DNA of 64,000 bases from Campylorhamphus procurvoides. Taxonomy: Eukaryota; Chordata; Aves; Passeriformes; Dendrocolaptidae. Each line of letters starts with the position of its first letter. Positions within the stretch are counted from its first letter, which is position 1. A program made the translations under genes and the position numbers. The stretch is taken from the NCBI GenBank assembly GCA_013396655.1, contig WBMV01000075.1:1-64000 (forward strand), in the 5' to 3' direction. The notes beneath the pieces are model-generated. The model ran no database searches. It was not told the DNA's origin and saw only the letters and a program-made list of their open reading frames with translations. This document shows, piece by piece, positions 25,788 to 36,448 of this stretch.

Positions 25788-26626
25788 GTAATATGTTATT
25801 TCAGATAAATTTAATTATTCCCTTCATATGAGGAGAATGTTACCATCTGAGAGGTGTTGCAAGAAAGTATAACCTCTCATACAGTTGAAGGCCTTAATAA
25901 GTTTGGGGTCCAGGACAATGACATTCAGATTGCAGTAGGAAAAAATGGAAGATGGTATAATGTTTTCAAAGTTGTGGAGTTTTCAGATTTTTTAGTCTCT
26001 TATGACTTTTCTTCATTAACTAGCCTTTGTATCTGATCTGACTGTTCCTATCTCCCACTGCTCTTCTCTATATTATTCTATTCTTGAATAAAAATCTTTT
26101 CTTCCCAAATGACAGAGATTCACTGTTGTCTACAGTCAGTCACTTACTAGGCTCCCAACATTCCTATTCTGCTTATACAGAAGGAAGGTACAAACAAACA
26201 GCTTGCTTCTTTTCTTACAGTTCAACCTGTGGAAATAATGGCTCTTAGACCAGTGTTGAGGTATTCAAATGTCTTTTTGAAGGACAGAAGTTGTTGAAGT
26301 TTGTCAGCTTAATCTAACCTGATTGCTGGTTACTGTAATCTCTTAATTTTATTTTTGTACTGTGCTGAGTGGACTTTGTATTTGCCAAGATCTGGATGTT
26401 TCCTGCTCATGACCCACCCTGGCAATGCATCCCACAGAGAACCAGTATTTTGATTCACATACCAATGTCCCATTATGCTTTTGCAAATGTTTCCTAACAG
26501 CCGTGAAGCAAACTGTTGTGCATGGCAATTTAACTGGAAAATTTTACAGTTGTTTCTGTTCACTGGCAGCCAGTATTGCTAAGGGTCATTAGCTTAATGG
26601 GCTGCTGTGTACCTTTTTTTTCTCAG
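25788..26626 (+). other. ANKRD31: Intron 13
   Basis: AT-rich, nothing recognised; ends in ACCTTTTTTTTCTCAG. Confidence 0.7.
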
Positions 26627-26768
26627 ATATCTCCAAACAGTCCCTAGGACATTCTCCCGTGAATCAAAGGGGAAGAAAAGGAAGAACCAGAAAGCAGATG
26701 ATTGCTTTGGGAGTTCAGACCCAGAAGCTTTTAGACAAAACACAATACATTATCTTACGGAAAAGCAG
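26627..26768 (+). CDS. ANKRD31: ANKRD31 exon 14, basic linker
   Basis: A 142-base exon with a strong pyrimidine tract. It encodes ISKQSLGHSPVNQRGRKGRT and goes on to VQTQKLLDKTQYIILRKS. The donor CAG|GTCCCA is weak, but the two leftover bases join exon 15 in phase. If unspliced, the frame stops at about 26792. RGRKGRTRK is a possible nuclear localisation signal. Confidence 0.7.
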
Positions 26769-26872
26769 GTCCCAGATTGGAAGAATATTTTAATAGGGGA
26801 TGCCTCTGTGTGCCCTAGAATCTCAGTTTTCATTTAAAAAATGAATTTTTGAGCTTTTCTTGTTGCCAACAG

Positions 26873-26925
26873 TGTGGGCAAAGGACCCTCAGTGCAAAGA
26901 GGGCTATCCAAATGCTTTCTGACAG
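26873..26925 (+). CDS. ANKRD31: ANKRD31 exon 15, small linker exon
   Basis: A 53-base exon, acceptor CTTGTTGCCAACAG and donor ACAG|GTTTGA. It encodes S-VGKGPSVQRGLSKCFLT and ends with one base. It is the only segment found that restores the phase between exons 14 and 16, and its acceptor is good. An LTR begins shortly after its donor. Confidence 0.65.
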
Positions 26926-26939
26926 GTTTGAACAGCCTG

Positions 26940-27452
26940 CTGATTCAAAGGAACCCACTACACACTACGCACTGTATAGTAAAGCACACCTTTATTCAGC
27001 TGGGGCACACATAGGGATTAGCACCTCCATATACCTGTGCAATGTGTCAAAATTCGAGGGGTTTTTATATCCTGAAGTAACCAAATGATGAATTTACCTA
27101 TCCCATGTATCCTTCACAGGTCAGTACGAAGTTCGGTTTGTGGTTATCTTAGCTAACTATTAATTCAGTTACCTATTTCCTGTACTGGCTATTACCTGGT
27201 CATTACAAACAATCTTACTATTTCAAGCAGCTACGCCACCATCAATCCATTAGCCCCTTTATAAAGTCACTGATTACCACTACTGTGCGCTGGAGTGCTG
27301 CTTTCCAGGTTTTCTCTTACCCTTTCAGTTAGGTAGTTCTGCTTGTGGTTGCATTTTGCAAAGTCATGCTCATGGTGAGTTCTAAAGGTTATGCAAACAT
27401 AGCCCAGCCTTAGGTCCTGGCCAAAGGTCTTTACCTCCCCAGTTTCACTACA
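26940..27452 (-). mobile_element. Probable solo LTR, reverse orientation
   Basis: The reverse strand begins TGTAGTGAAACTGGGGAGG at 27452, a typical TG start of an LTR, and contains GCTGAATAAAGGTG (poly(A) signal) at about 26985-27000 near its far end. There is no internal retroviral sequence. The left end and target-site duplication could not be defined. Confidence 0.55.
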
Positions 27453-28320
27453 GTGAGCTCCATGCCATAGTCTTGTCTGCAGCAGTACTTGAACACGATA
27501 CTTTAAAGTTAGTATGGATATATCCTCACTGTATATCTCTCTCTAATATAATTTCTTGTTCTTCCAAATAGTCTTTGATGGCAAGTTCAGTAGTTTACCT
27601 TTAAAGGAGACAGTGGAAAAGCAAATTTTCCAGGAGGCAGGAGGAGCCTGAAGAAAGGCAGCTCTCAAATCATGGCATATGTTTGATAACAATGGATAGT
27701 TTTGACTGAAAATATTTGAGAAAACATCTTGTCTGATGAGAAGAGAAAGATACAGCAACTAATTGTTCATAGGAATAATTGAAAAAAACCCCATGGATAA
27801 GAGTCGCAAAATGCTCATTTTAAACCTTACACTTTCAGGCTCGTTGAATGAATTACAGATTTTCAAGAAAACAGAGAAAGAACACTGTGAACATTTGAGA
27901 AAATCTTGATAGCACAGTATTATAATAGGAGGTACAGGAGTTTTTAAAAAGCTAACATACATGATAGAGCTTTTGAAGATTTATGTGCTCTGTCTTTTTA
28001 GTAGCCTTTTGAGGAGGGAGTTGTCCTAACTCTACATGCATAATCAGTACTTTGTCAGTGTGCTTTTCTTTTGTCTCACAATTTAATAGGTCTGTCACTT
28101 GAAGCTTCACCTGTCTGATGATCCCATGATAAAATTTAAAGTGGGTGTTGTTTGCTCTTTGAACCAAAAGGATTAAATCAAGTGTATTTAAAATCATGGG
28201 TGCAATCCTGCACAGGTTTAATTAAGAGACAGCTTATCTGTGCCATTAAACATTAATCAGAGATTTGTGTTCACTGTACAGGACTTTTTCACATCAGAGC
28301 TGTAAAAATACCATATGTTT
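27453..28320 (+). other. ANKRD31: Intron 15, unique part
   Basis: AT-rich intron sequence without a recognised gene. Confidence 0.6.
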
Positions 28321-28420
28321 GTAGATATATATAGATCCATGTTCACCCATCTGTATGTATACCTGTATGTATGCATGCATACATATGTATATATATACAC
28401 ATACACAGACACACATATCT
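28321..28420. repeat. TATG/TACA-rich microsatellite
   Basis: Alternating purine-pyrimidine tract of TATATA, TGTATG, CATGCATACA and ACACACA units. It is imperfect, so probably old. Confidence 0.8.
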
Positions 28421-28871
28421 TTTCCCTGATACAGAATTAGGAACTGATATTGTTTTATATAGTTTCTTAAATACATTTATGTATATAGTTTATATATTTA
28501 GCAGGCATGCCTGGTAGCCTGAAAGCAGTCCATGGAGAAACATAACGTTCTCCCTACCTCTATGCAGTATAGAACTTCAACCTTGTTACCCTTTCTTTTC
28601 AGCCTGACCTTGTTGTACCCTTGTTAAATCATCTAGATTTGAATTTTGACTTCTATTACATAGGGTCTGTGCATTATCTGAGCTGTTACATATTACTTTC
28701 TACAATACCTTCTAACCTTTTGATGTACTCAGTTAATGTAATTGCATAATTTAAACAATAGTATTGCACACATTTACAGTAATTCAAACGAGTTTTGAAG
28801 CTTAATTCTCTGTTCATAGTTAAATTTTTTTTGTGACAAAATTTCCTGTTGAACACCCCATATGCATTTAG
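28421..28871 (+). other. ANKRD31: Intron 15, last part
   Basis: AT-rich. The acceptor ATGCATTTAG before exon 16 has a weak pyrimidine tract. Confidence 0.6.
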
Positions 28872-29057
28872 AATCTACCAGAAAAGAAGCTGTAATTGTA
28901 CGTGGTACCTGTAATTCAGGAACTGGAAGAAAGAAGAAAATTAGGAGAAATATGTATGGGGAAACTCAGCTGCATTTTGCTGCTAAAAGAGGAGATTTGT
29001 CTTTGGTGAAGACTCTACTGTCATCTGAAATTTGTGTCAATGAACGGGACTATGCAG
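28872..29057 (+). CDS. ANKRD31: ANKRD31 exon 16, first ankyrin repeat of block 2
   Basis: A 186-base exon, donor GCAG|GTTTGA. A basic lead (GRKKKIRRN) is followed by YGETQLHFAAKRGDLSLVK and CVNERDYAG, an ankyrin repeat with the GETQLHFAA signature. Phase is two in and one out, as in exon 10. The upstream open frame continues past the acceptor, so the true start rests on phase and the AG. Confidence 0.95.
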
Positions 29058-29843
29058 GTTTGAAAAATTACTCTCTTATAGGCTTGGTTTACAATGCAGT
29101 TTTACGTAATTTTTAGTATAGATATGGATTCTTGACTTAAAATTGTGAGAAGGAAAGGAAGTTATGACAAAAGTGTTTAAGCACAATCAATGAATACCTG
29201 CATTTTGTGTCTCATCATTAAGGTAATACAGATTTTCTCTCAGCAAGGGCATTCATAAGATCTTGCTTCTCTGCTGAAGAACGCATTTCCAGAGATACTT
29301 AGAGAAAATACACTTGAAAGTTTGGTGGGAGAAATAATGCTTATGCACATTAATATATATGTGTATGAAGCACGTTCAGACAGGTCTTACTTCCTTAAGA
29401 AGTATGGACAAAACCCAGACGACAAGATGACATTTTCTTTTTTTCTACCTAATTGTATAACATATTTCTGTTTTCATACTCTTAAAATGGATGGTATTCT
29501 ATTCTAGGTGCCTGGCAGACTTAGTACTATAAAATGCTACTGAGATTATAAATCAGACTATTAATGTTGTGCCTCTGAGCTTTCAGAGTTTTTCTACTCC
29601 AGTGTTTTGTTTATTATTTTTAGTCCTGTAGTAGAAAAGAAAGCAGTACTTTTTTCTGCTTAATACTGGATTTTCTCTGAGGTAAACTGAATTATATGGA
29701 AAATAGTTGACCTTGGCATTTCAGGATGGTTATTTGTGTAAGATTTATCTTAAATGCAGGAAAATTTATAATCACTAATAAATAGTCTCTGTGGATCTTT
29801 CCAAATCAGATACATGCTGTATGTGTTGTCTTCCCTTTATTAG
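29058..29843 (+). other. ANKRD31: Intron 16
   Basis: AT-rich, nothing recognised. Confidence 0.7.
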
Positions 29844-29986
29844 GTTGGACAGCAATTCATGAAGCTTCCAGTGGGGGATTTACTGATGTGATCTTAGAAT
29901 TACTGAAAGCAGGTGCTGATGTCAACAGCAGAAGTCTGGATGGTGTTCTACCAATACATAATGCTGTTTCTAGCAATTATTTGGAG
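29844..29986 (+). CDS. ANKRD31: ANKRD31 exon 17, second ankyrin repeat of block 2
   Basis: A 143-base exon, acceptor CCCTTTATTAG and donor GAG|GTACAT. It encodes WTAIHEASSGGFTDVILELL, KAGADVNSRSLDG and LPIHNAVSSNYLE. It aligns closely with exon 11, including GFxxxxxLLKAGADVN, and has the same length and phases. Confidence 0.97.
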
Positions 29987-30263
29987 GTACATTTTTCTTT
30001 GCATAAGATTTCCTGAAGCTGATTTCCAGCAGAGGGTCAGCAGAGCAAAATGCTCATTTCATTCAAATTACTAATACAATTTTGGTGTGGATTTGCCTTT
30101 AGGAAATAAAGTAGGATTCTTTAAAATGATCCAAATTAGAGAAAGAAATCTTTTTCAATAGTGATTGCTGAAATTCTACAGTTAGTTGACATTTTTAGTT
30201 CAGCAGACAGATCATAAAAATGCACAAACTTCCTATGGTTTTCTCCCATGTTTTGCCTGTTTA
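29987..30263 (+). other. ANKRD31: Intron 17, first part
   Basis: Unique AT-rich sequence leading into the duplicated segment. Confidence 0.6.
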
Positions 30264-30761
30264 AAAATAATGCTAAAAATTGAGCATTCTCAATTTGATT
30301 GTCTAGTCCAACCCTGCCACAGACGGGAGTGATGCATTTCACATGTAAGAGAGAAATAACAATATGCTTTATTTGATAGAAAATAGTGAGTGAGCAAAGT
30401 TCACTGGTAAATATGACAGTTGTTTAACCAGATTTGACAGTTATTTGACAAGTCACTGATTAATTAATGCAGAGAGGACAAGGTCAAAACCATAAGGGGG
30501 ATGCTCCTGTTGAGTCATGATGTCCAGAATGGACCCCCTTACTTTCTAAACTCCTTCTCAGATAACTAGATCCAGATGTGGTCCCACACTCAATCATCAG
30601 TTTATGTTCAAAGGCCTATATGTGCACAATCAATCCTTTCTAGCACTTAGCTAAGATTTCACAGTTGAGCTTGCAGTTAATCACTGAGAATGTGTTGTGG
30701 CAAGAAATCTCTCAGTCTCAAGGAGTAGGTGTCCCTACTCAGGAGGAGATCCTGGTGTGCA
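30264..30761. repeat. 498-base segment, copy 1 of an exact duplication
   Basis: Identical base for base to 31793-32290 as far as I can read, with a constant offset of 1529 and no indels. It contains CTTTATTTGAT (reverse AATAAA) and ends in TGTGCA, so it may itself be an LTR, but the second copy starts at an N gap and ends at a single N, which points to assembly error. Confidence 0.9.
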
Positions 30762-30784
30762 GACCACTACTGTGCAGAAGAGCT

Positions 30785-31256
30785 CAAAGGNGGGACCTAC
30801 AGCGGCCATCTAGTCCAAGTGCCTGATCCCTTTGAGGCTGACCAGAAGTCAAAGCATGTTGTTGAGAGCTTTGTCCAAATGCCCCTTAGACACTGACAGA
30901 CTTGGGCTGTTGATCATCTCTCTGTGAAGCCCATTCCAGTGTTTGACCACCTCTCAGATTAATGAAATGCTTCCTAATGTCCAGTCTAAACCTCTACTAG
31001 CACAACTTTGAACTGTATCCACACATCCTACCACTGGACCCCAGGGAGAAGAGATGAGCACCTCTGTCTCCGCTTCCTCCGCTCAGGAAGCTGTAGAGAG
31101 CAATGTGGTCTCCCCTAGCTTCTTTTTCTTCAAACTAGACAAGCCCACATTCCTTACTGGCTTCTCTCAGGACATGCCTTCCAGCCCTCTCACTAGCCTT
31201 GTTGCCCTCCTCCAGGCACATTCAAGGACCTTCACATCATTCTTAAATTGTGGGGC
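30785..31256 (-). mobile_element. CR1 LINE fragment, reverse orientation
   Basis: Typical reverse CR1 blocks in order: CATCTAGTCCAAGTGCCTGA, CCATTCCAGTGTTTGACCAC, CTTCCTAATGTCCAGTCTAA, CCAGGGAGAAGAGATGAGCA, and TTAAATTGTGGGGC before a single N at 31257. The copy seems to continue at 32292 after a misplaced segment. A single N also lies at 30791. Confidence 0.88.
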
Positions 31257-31439
31257 NGTGATTTACTTACAGTCATATTTGCATGCCAGCAAGACACCTG
31301 GGTCACTGTTGCAGACAGTCTTTGGCTACCTTGTTACCATTCATCCTCCAAAGTCCACAGTAAGCTGGATGCAGCCATCACTTCTGCCCCTGATGGTTAT
31401 GGCTTAAGCAGAGGAGCACAGGACCACAAAGCCCCCTGC

Positions 31440-31544
31440 CATGAGCAGGGACATTCCTTCACTAGCTCAGCTTGCCCAAAGCCCTGTCCTAGCCAACTTT
31501 GAACATTTCAAGGAATGGGGTATCCACAGCTTCTCTGGGCAACC
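31440..31544 (-). mobile_element. Second CR1 fragment ending at a gap
   Basis: ATGAGCAGGGACATTCCTTC, GCCCAAAGCCCTGTCCTAGCC-like and GGGGTATCCACAGCTTCTCT are standard CR1 blocks in the same order as other copies. It stops at the N run. Confidence 0.75.
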
Positions 31545-31792
31545 NNNNNNNNNNNNNNNNNNNNNNNNNNNNNNNNNNNNNNNNNNNNNNNNNNNNNNNN
31601 NNNNNNNNNNNNNNNNNNNNNNNNNNNNNNNNNNNNNNNNNNNNNNNNNNNNNNNNNNNNNNNNNNNNNNNNNNNNNNNNNNNNNNNNNNNNNNNNNNNN
31701 NNNNNNNNNNNNNNNNNNNNNNNNNNNNNNNNNNNNNNNNNNNNNNNNNNNNNNNNNNNNNNNNNNNNNNNNNNNNNNNNNNNNNNNNNNNN
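31545..31792. other. Assembly gap, 248 Ns
   Basis: Run of N; open frames crossing it are meaningless. Confidence 1.
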
Positions 31793-32290
31793 AAAATAAT
31801 GCTAAAAATTGAGCATTCTCAATTTGATTGTCTAGTCCAACCCTGCCACAGACGGGAGTGATGCATTTCACATGTAAGAGAGAAATAACAATATGCTTTA
31901 TTTGATAGAAAATAGTGAGTGAGCAAAGTTCACTGGTAAATATGACAGTTGTTTAACCAGATTTGACAGTTATTTGACAAGTCACTGATTAATTAATGCA
32001 GAGAGGACAAGGTCAAAACCATAAGGGGGATGCTCCTGTTGAGTCATGATGTCCAGAATGGACCCCCTTACTTTCTAAACTCCTTCTCAGATAACTAGAT
32101 CCAGATGTGGTCCCACACTCAATCATCAGTTTATGTTCAAAGGCCTATATGTGCACAATCAATCCTTTCTAGCACTTAGCTAAGATTTCACAGTTGAGCT
32201 TGCAGTTAATCACTGAGAATGTGTTGTGGCAAGAAATCTCTCAGTCTCAAGGAGTAGGTGTCCCTACTCAGGAGGAGATCCTGGTGTGCA
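31793..32290. repeat. 498-base segment, copy 2 of an exact duplication
   Basis: Exact copy of 30264-30761, bounded by the N run on the left and one N (32291) on the right. Most likely an unresolved assembly overlap. Confidence 0.9.
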
Positions 32291-32291
32291 N

Positions 32292-32345
32292 TAAATTGTG
32301 GGGCCCAGCACTGCACACAAATAAATGAAATGTTCTTTTGACAGA
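32292..32345 (-). mobile_element. CR1 continuation
   Basis: Begins TAAATTGTGGGGCCCAGCAC then TGCACACAA, which repeats the last 13 bases before the N at 31257 and continues the CR1 consensus from that point. Confidence 0.7.
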
Positions 32346-33096
32346 GTGAGTTCCAGGAAACTGAGTGTAAAGAAGATGACGCCAGATTGGCTCAAATGTA
32401 CTTCTATTTCTGTCAGAAAGACTCATGTTTCATCACATTTATCTTTTTCTTCGAACAGTGGTAGAACAAGGGGGATGATTTCACAGGCCTGGTGCCAAAC
32501 TGTCATTAGGTTCTTGCTAACATGTGTGTTATTGTTCAGTATTGTGAGGGAAAACCAATGATGAAGATTCTGAACTTCAAAAGTATTCTCTTTCTGATAC
32601 TTTCTCATACTTACCTGCACTCTGTGAGAAATAAGAGGAAATGCTAAAATTGAGAAATTGGACATACAAAAATGCTTTACCATCCAGGCTCTGAGCTCAT
32701 CAGCAGTTTATGATCTGAATTTTAGAGGGTAGATGATTCCACTGATGCCACTAATCTCATTTCTGCATTTTACAATTAAGCAGACTTGCAACTTATTTGG
32801 AATTAGGAAAAAAAAAAGTAATTCTTTTGTATAACAGTACTATGATAATGGTACATTTAATGATAATTTGTGGATTATTTGTGTATTTTAATGGAAAAAT
32901 TAGAAATGTAAGATACAGGTCTGTGTTGATAATACCCAATTGATCTGGTTTGTTTAAATTTTGATTGCAAGTATAACATGTTTTAGAGCATCTTATTTGT
33001 ACCTGTATTGTTCGTGATTTATTTTTGATACAACACATACAGTTATAAGTCCACCACAGGAATTACCACAATACAAATCCTGTAAATACATAATAG
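32346..33096 (+). other. ANKRD31: Intron 17, last part
   Basis: AT-rich; nothing recognised. Confidence 0.65.
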
Positions 33097-33256
33097 GCAG
33101 TCAGGATTCTACTGCAGCATGGAGCAAATCCCTTTGAGAGGGATGGGTCAGGGAATAGTGCTTTGGATCAAGCTTGCGATGAAGAAATGAAAGAACTTCT
33201 GAAGTTTTACAGCGCTGTGGACTCTGTAATTCCTGCTCAGACTACTGAAGTTACTG
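33097..33256 (+). CDS. ANKRD31: ANKRD31 exon 18, third ankyrin repeat of block 2
   Basis: A 160-base exon. The acceptor ACATAATAG (weak tract) is chosen because the frame from it reads AVRILLQHGANPFERDG, matching AAEILLQHGANP of human ANKRD31 from memory; a later AG would lose the first helix. It continues SALDQACDEEMKELLKFYSA. It starts on a codon boundary after exon 17 and ends with one base, donor CTG|GTATGT. Confidence 0.92.
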
Positions 33257-33691
33257 GTATGTTGTTTTTTTAATGTAAATCATAGTATTACCCTGTAGTC
33301 TTAAGGGAAAAAAGGTATATTCAAATAGTGCTGGTTTGTGGAGCTGCATATTGCCCGACACTGGTATTTTTAACTCTATTAACTATTGAATTCAATTTAT
33401 TTACTTACTTACAGAAAATAGGATATGTGAGTGTGTTTTGTTTTTTCTGAGAGAATGAGATATAAGAACATATTCCGGTCTTCAGATTTTTGTTTTTATC
33501 CATATTTCCCTTCACATGAAGGGAAATAAGTGGTTTTGAAAGTGGTATCTGTAAAGGCTTTTCCTTATGCCACCTAAATTTAATCTCATTTGGATATACA
33601 AGGTATTTCTTATTTTATGATCTGCCATTGCATCTTTGTAACCTTTTATGCTCCTGCAAATTAATTTTAATTTTTTTTTTTAATTATGGAG
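33257..33691 (+). other. ANKRD31: Intron 18
   Basis: AT-rich, with a T-rich tract before exon 19. Confidence 0.7.
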
Positions 33692-33774
33692 AGAGGAACT
33701 CAAAACATCATTGCTCTGACAGCTGTAAAAATGATGATGCAGCTTTGGAGCCACAGCATGAGAAATATACTGTG
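33692..33774 (+). CDS. ANKRD31: ANKRD31 exon 19
   Basis: An 83-base exon, acceptor TTATGGAG and strong donor GTG|GTAAGT. It encodes RNSKHHCSDSCKNDDAALEP and then QHEKYTV. Other acceptors nearby give stops, so this one is chosen by frame. Phase joins exons 18 and 20. Composition resembles the Cys/Asp-rich segment after the second ankyrin block in mammals. Confidence 0.82.
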
Positions 33775-34459
33775 GTAAGTGTAGATATAACAGAGTTCTC
33801 TTAAACTGCTTCTTAGAGTAGTACTGCATAGTGATGTTTCCTGACTGAATAATATAAAAATGCAATGTAAATAATTAATCCATTAGAATGTATGTAAAAA
33901 CAGCATTCTGCAGAGGTTTATAGTAGGTAAGTTGTGTTTTACATGTATATGTGTTTATTATCACCTCTCTCTTCATGATTCTTGTGCACTTACATTTATT
34001 GTGCAAACAGCATTCAATACTTATATTTCTTACGTCTTTTACAAATAGAAAAAAGGTCATAAGTCCTGAGGCTTTTCATCACGTTTTCAGAATGGTTCTT
34101 TTTGAAACAGTAATGAATTGTCTTCATGATGAAAGTATTGAGAAATTGTTTCTCTTAGTGTAAAACAGCCAGGAAGATTTTTGCTCAGGTTGCAAAGAGG
34201 GCTTATGCTGGTGTCTGTAGGCTATGTCTGCATCATCTAGGTGATGCTGTCATGCTGAAATTCCCTGTCTAATCCTTGCAGTGTCCTCAGAGGTGAAACT
34301 CTGAGCATGAGTTTATACTAGTTTATAGTCTTGGGCAGAAGCAGGCTGCCTGCAATGACTTGAGTCCACCAATACTTAAACTGCAGGCCCTGCATCATGG
34401 CCTTTTTTGTATGGTGCACTTGGTTCTGCCTCTTACCATAATTTCATATTTGTTAGCAG
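33775..34459 (+). other. ANKRD31: Intron 19
   Basis: Nothing recognised. Confidence 0.7.
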
Positions 34460-34541
34460 GAGTCTGTTGCCGCCATACAAGATACAGAGAAGAAGCAGAA
34501 AGAACTGTTGCTATTTGAATTGAGAACTTCCAAAGATGCAG
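34460..34541 (+). CDS. ANKRD31: ANKRD31 exon 20, start of the coiled coil
   Basis: An 82-base exon, acceptor TTGTTAGCAG and donor GCAG|GTAGAT. It encodes ESVAAIQDTEKKQKELLLFE and LRTSKDA. Heptad-like spacing of hydrophobic residues and many charges suggest a helix that continues in exons 21 and 22. EKKQKELLxFE is close to the human sequence. Confidence 0.9.
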
Positions 34542-36351
34542 GTAGATGTAAATTCAAGTGTTTGACCTGTTTTTGGGGGGTAAATATCTTTGGTAATAAA
34601 ACTGGTTTTAAATATTATTGCACGTAATATATTTTGATTATCTCCTTTGGAAAATACAGCTTCAGAGAACAGTATCTTAATAGCACTTCTCAGGTAAATG
34701 CACTACCTGAAGTACTTCAGTTTACATAGGAATGAATATTATGACAGAAAAGTAAGCATGCGACTTGAAGGCATGTGTCTCAAGTCAATCTAATGATATG
34801 AAAAGGGATCATTAGATAAGAGTGCCCACTGTTGACAACATTATTCAGTTACAAGTACATGAGCCCCTCCATGATGAAGAGCAGCTATGTCTGTATGTAA
34901 AGTAGCAGATGCAGCATTTTCATTCTACTGTGACTGGATTTCCAGGAGCCTGAAATAATTTATGAGAGAAAAAAGAGAATTCTTTAAGGGAGACACTGTG
35001 CATGATGGACAGATTCAGAAATGTTGATGCCAAGAGGTGTAATTTGTCTTAGGCTATCAAATCTCAGTTCAGATTAATCTCAAGAACCTACTAAGTGACA
35101 ATGACTTCCTAGGAGATCGTGATGCTGCTACGGTGGAGTAGTTGGAGTCTACTGTGTCTGTGCCATGACTCTTCAAGTGTCATAGCTTGCTGCAGGAATG
35201 CCTTTGACAAAGGCCTCTATCCCAAGCTGCCCTTGCCATGTAGGCAGAGCTGTTTACTTCGGAGCAGTTCATGCCCATGAAACAGTTTTGCCTCTGGACA
35301 GAAAGAAAGGGTGTGATTTTTAATTTATTTTCCTGAATATAGGGTGGAGCCTTCAAGTTATATTTAGATGTAAATTTATCCCTTTAAAAATAAATGTGAA
35401 ATACAGAATTATGCAGATTTACAGTGTATGCAAACTTATGGTGTATGAACTCTTAATTAAAACAGATACGTTTTCTTGAAAAATGTTTGACAAGCAGGTG
35501 GATGATACAATAGGCAGAAGCCTATAGACAGAACTATCAGACCTCTCCTGTTTAGGATTGTGAGAAAAATAAACATGGAGATCTGTTACCACTACTGACA
35601 AAAGCATTAATAGTATAGCACATCTTAGACTAAGTCATAGTCATTACTACTGAAGAGGCACAAGACTGAACAAGATGGTGGAAGTACGTTGACAAATTTA
35701 AAACATAGAGAAAAATTTCAAGGTATTTGCATGTGTGAAACCTACTGTAAATAACAGAGTCAAATTTGCTATGAAGCTGTTTTAATAAGAGCAATATGTA
35801 CTAAGTAAGTACTGGTAGATACTGTAAAACAATATGAGTTTGAAACTATGTAAAACTTGATAGATATGCTTTTACCATTGTACGTAACTTGGAACAGTCT
35901 TGGTTCACTAAACTATTTTATAATACTTCAAACATAAAAGTTTTAGGCACCTTTTTAAGACTGTGTAACTTCTGCAGGTAGCCTCAGTATAATTGTCATG
36001 TTAGGTAGGTCCTTGCAACACAAAGAACTTCAGAATTTTTACTGCTTATCATCCATAGGGCAGTTCTTTAATCTATCTATTTCTTTTAGTAATTTCCTAG
36101 ACAAAGTACTTGAACTTCAAAATTTTCTGGTACGAGCTATTTTCTTTAATTTAAACTTGTATTTAATTTTTTCTATGAAGAATTTTAATAAAAGTATTTT
36201 ACTTGTAAAGAGCGATCATGACAGTATAAGGTACCGCTCTAACACAATCTTTATACATTGGCTGTGTGTTTGCTACATTAATGATAGTACTGTGATTATT
36301 TTCTACTGCTCATCGCCATCATAATTTTGATTATTTCAAAATATTGAACAG
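34542..36351 (+). other. ANKRD31: Intron 20
   Basis: A 1.8 kb AT-rich intron. The open frame at 35998-36324 is not recognisable. Confidence 0.7.
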
Positions 36352-36448
36352 ATGTGTATATAAAAAGACTGTCTCAGATACAAGATACTTTGAATGAAAT
36401 GCTTGCAAACCAGAAAACAGAGAGAGATACCCTTGCTAAAAAATACAG
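36352..36448 (+). CDS. ANKRD31: ANKRD31 exon 21, coiled coil
   Basis: A 97-base exon, acceptor ATTGAACAG and strong donor ACAG|GTAAGT. It encodes VYIKRLSQIQDTLNEMLANQ and KTERDTLAKKYR, a charged helix. Two bases in and two out fit exons 20 and 22. Confidence 0.92.

Noticed and set aside
28321..28420. Possible repeat array of the CRISPR type
   Set aside because: It is a simple TATG/CACA microsatellite with no spacers, in a vertebrate intron.
30264..32290. A complete provirus with two identical LTRs
   Set aside because: The sequence between the copies is CR1, the second copy is framed by Ns, and the flanking 13-base repeat is an assembly overlap rather than a target-site duplication.
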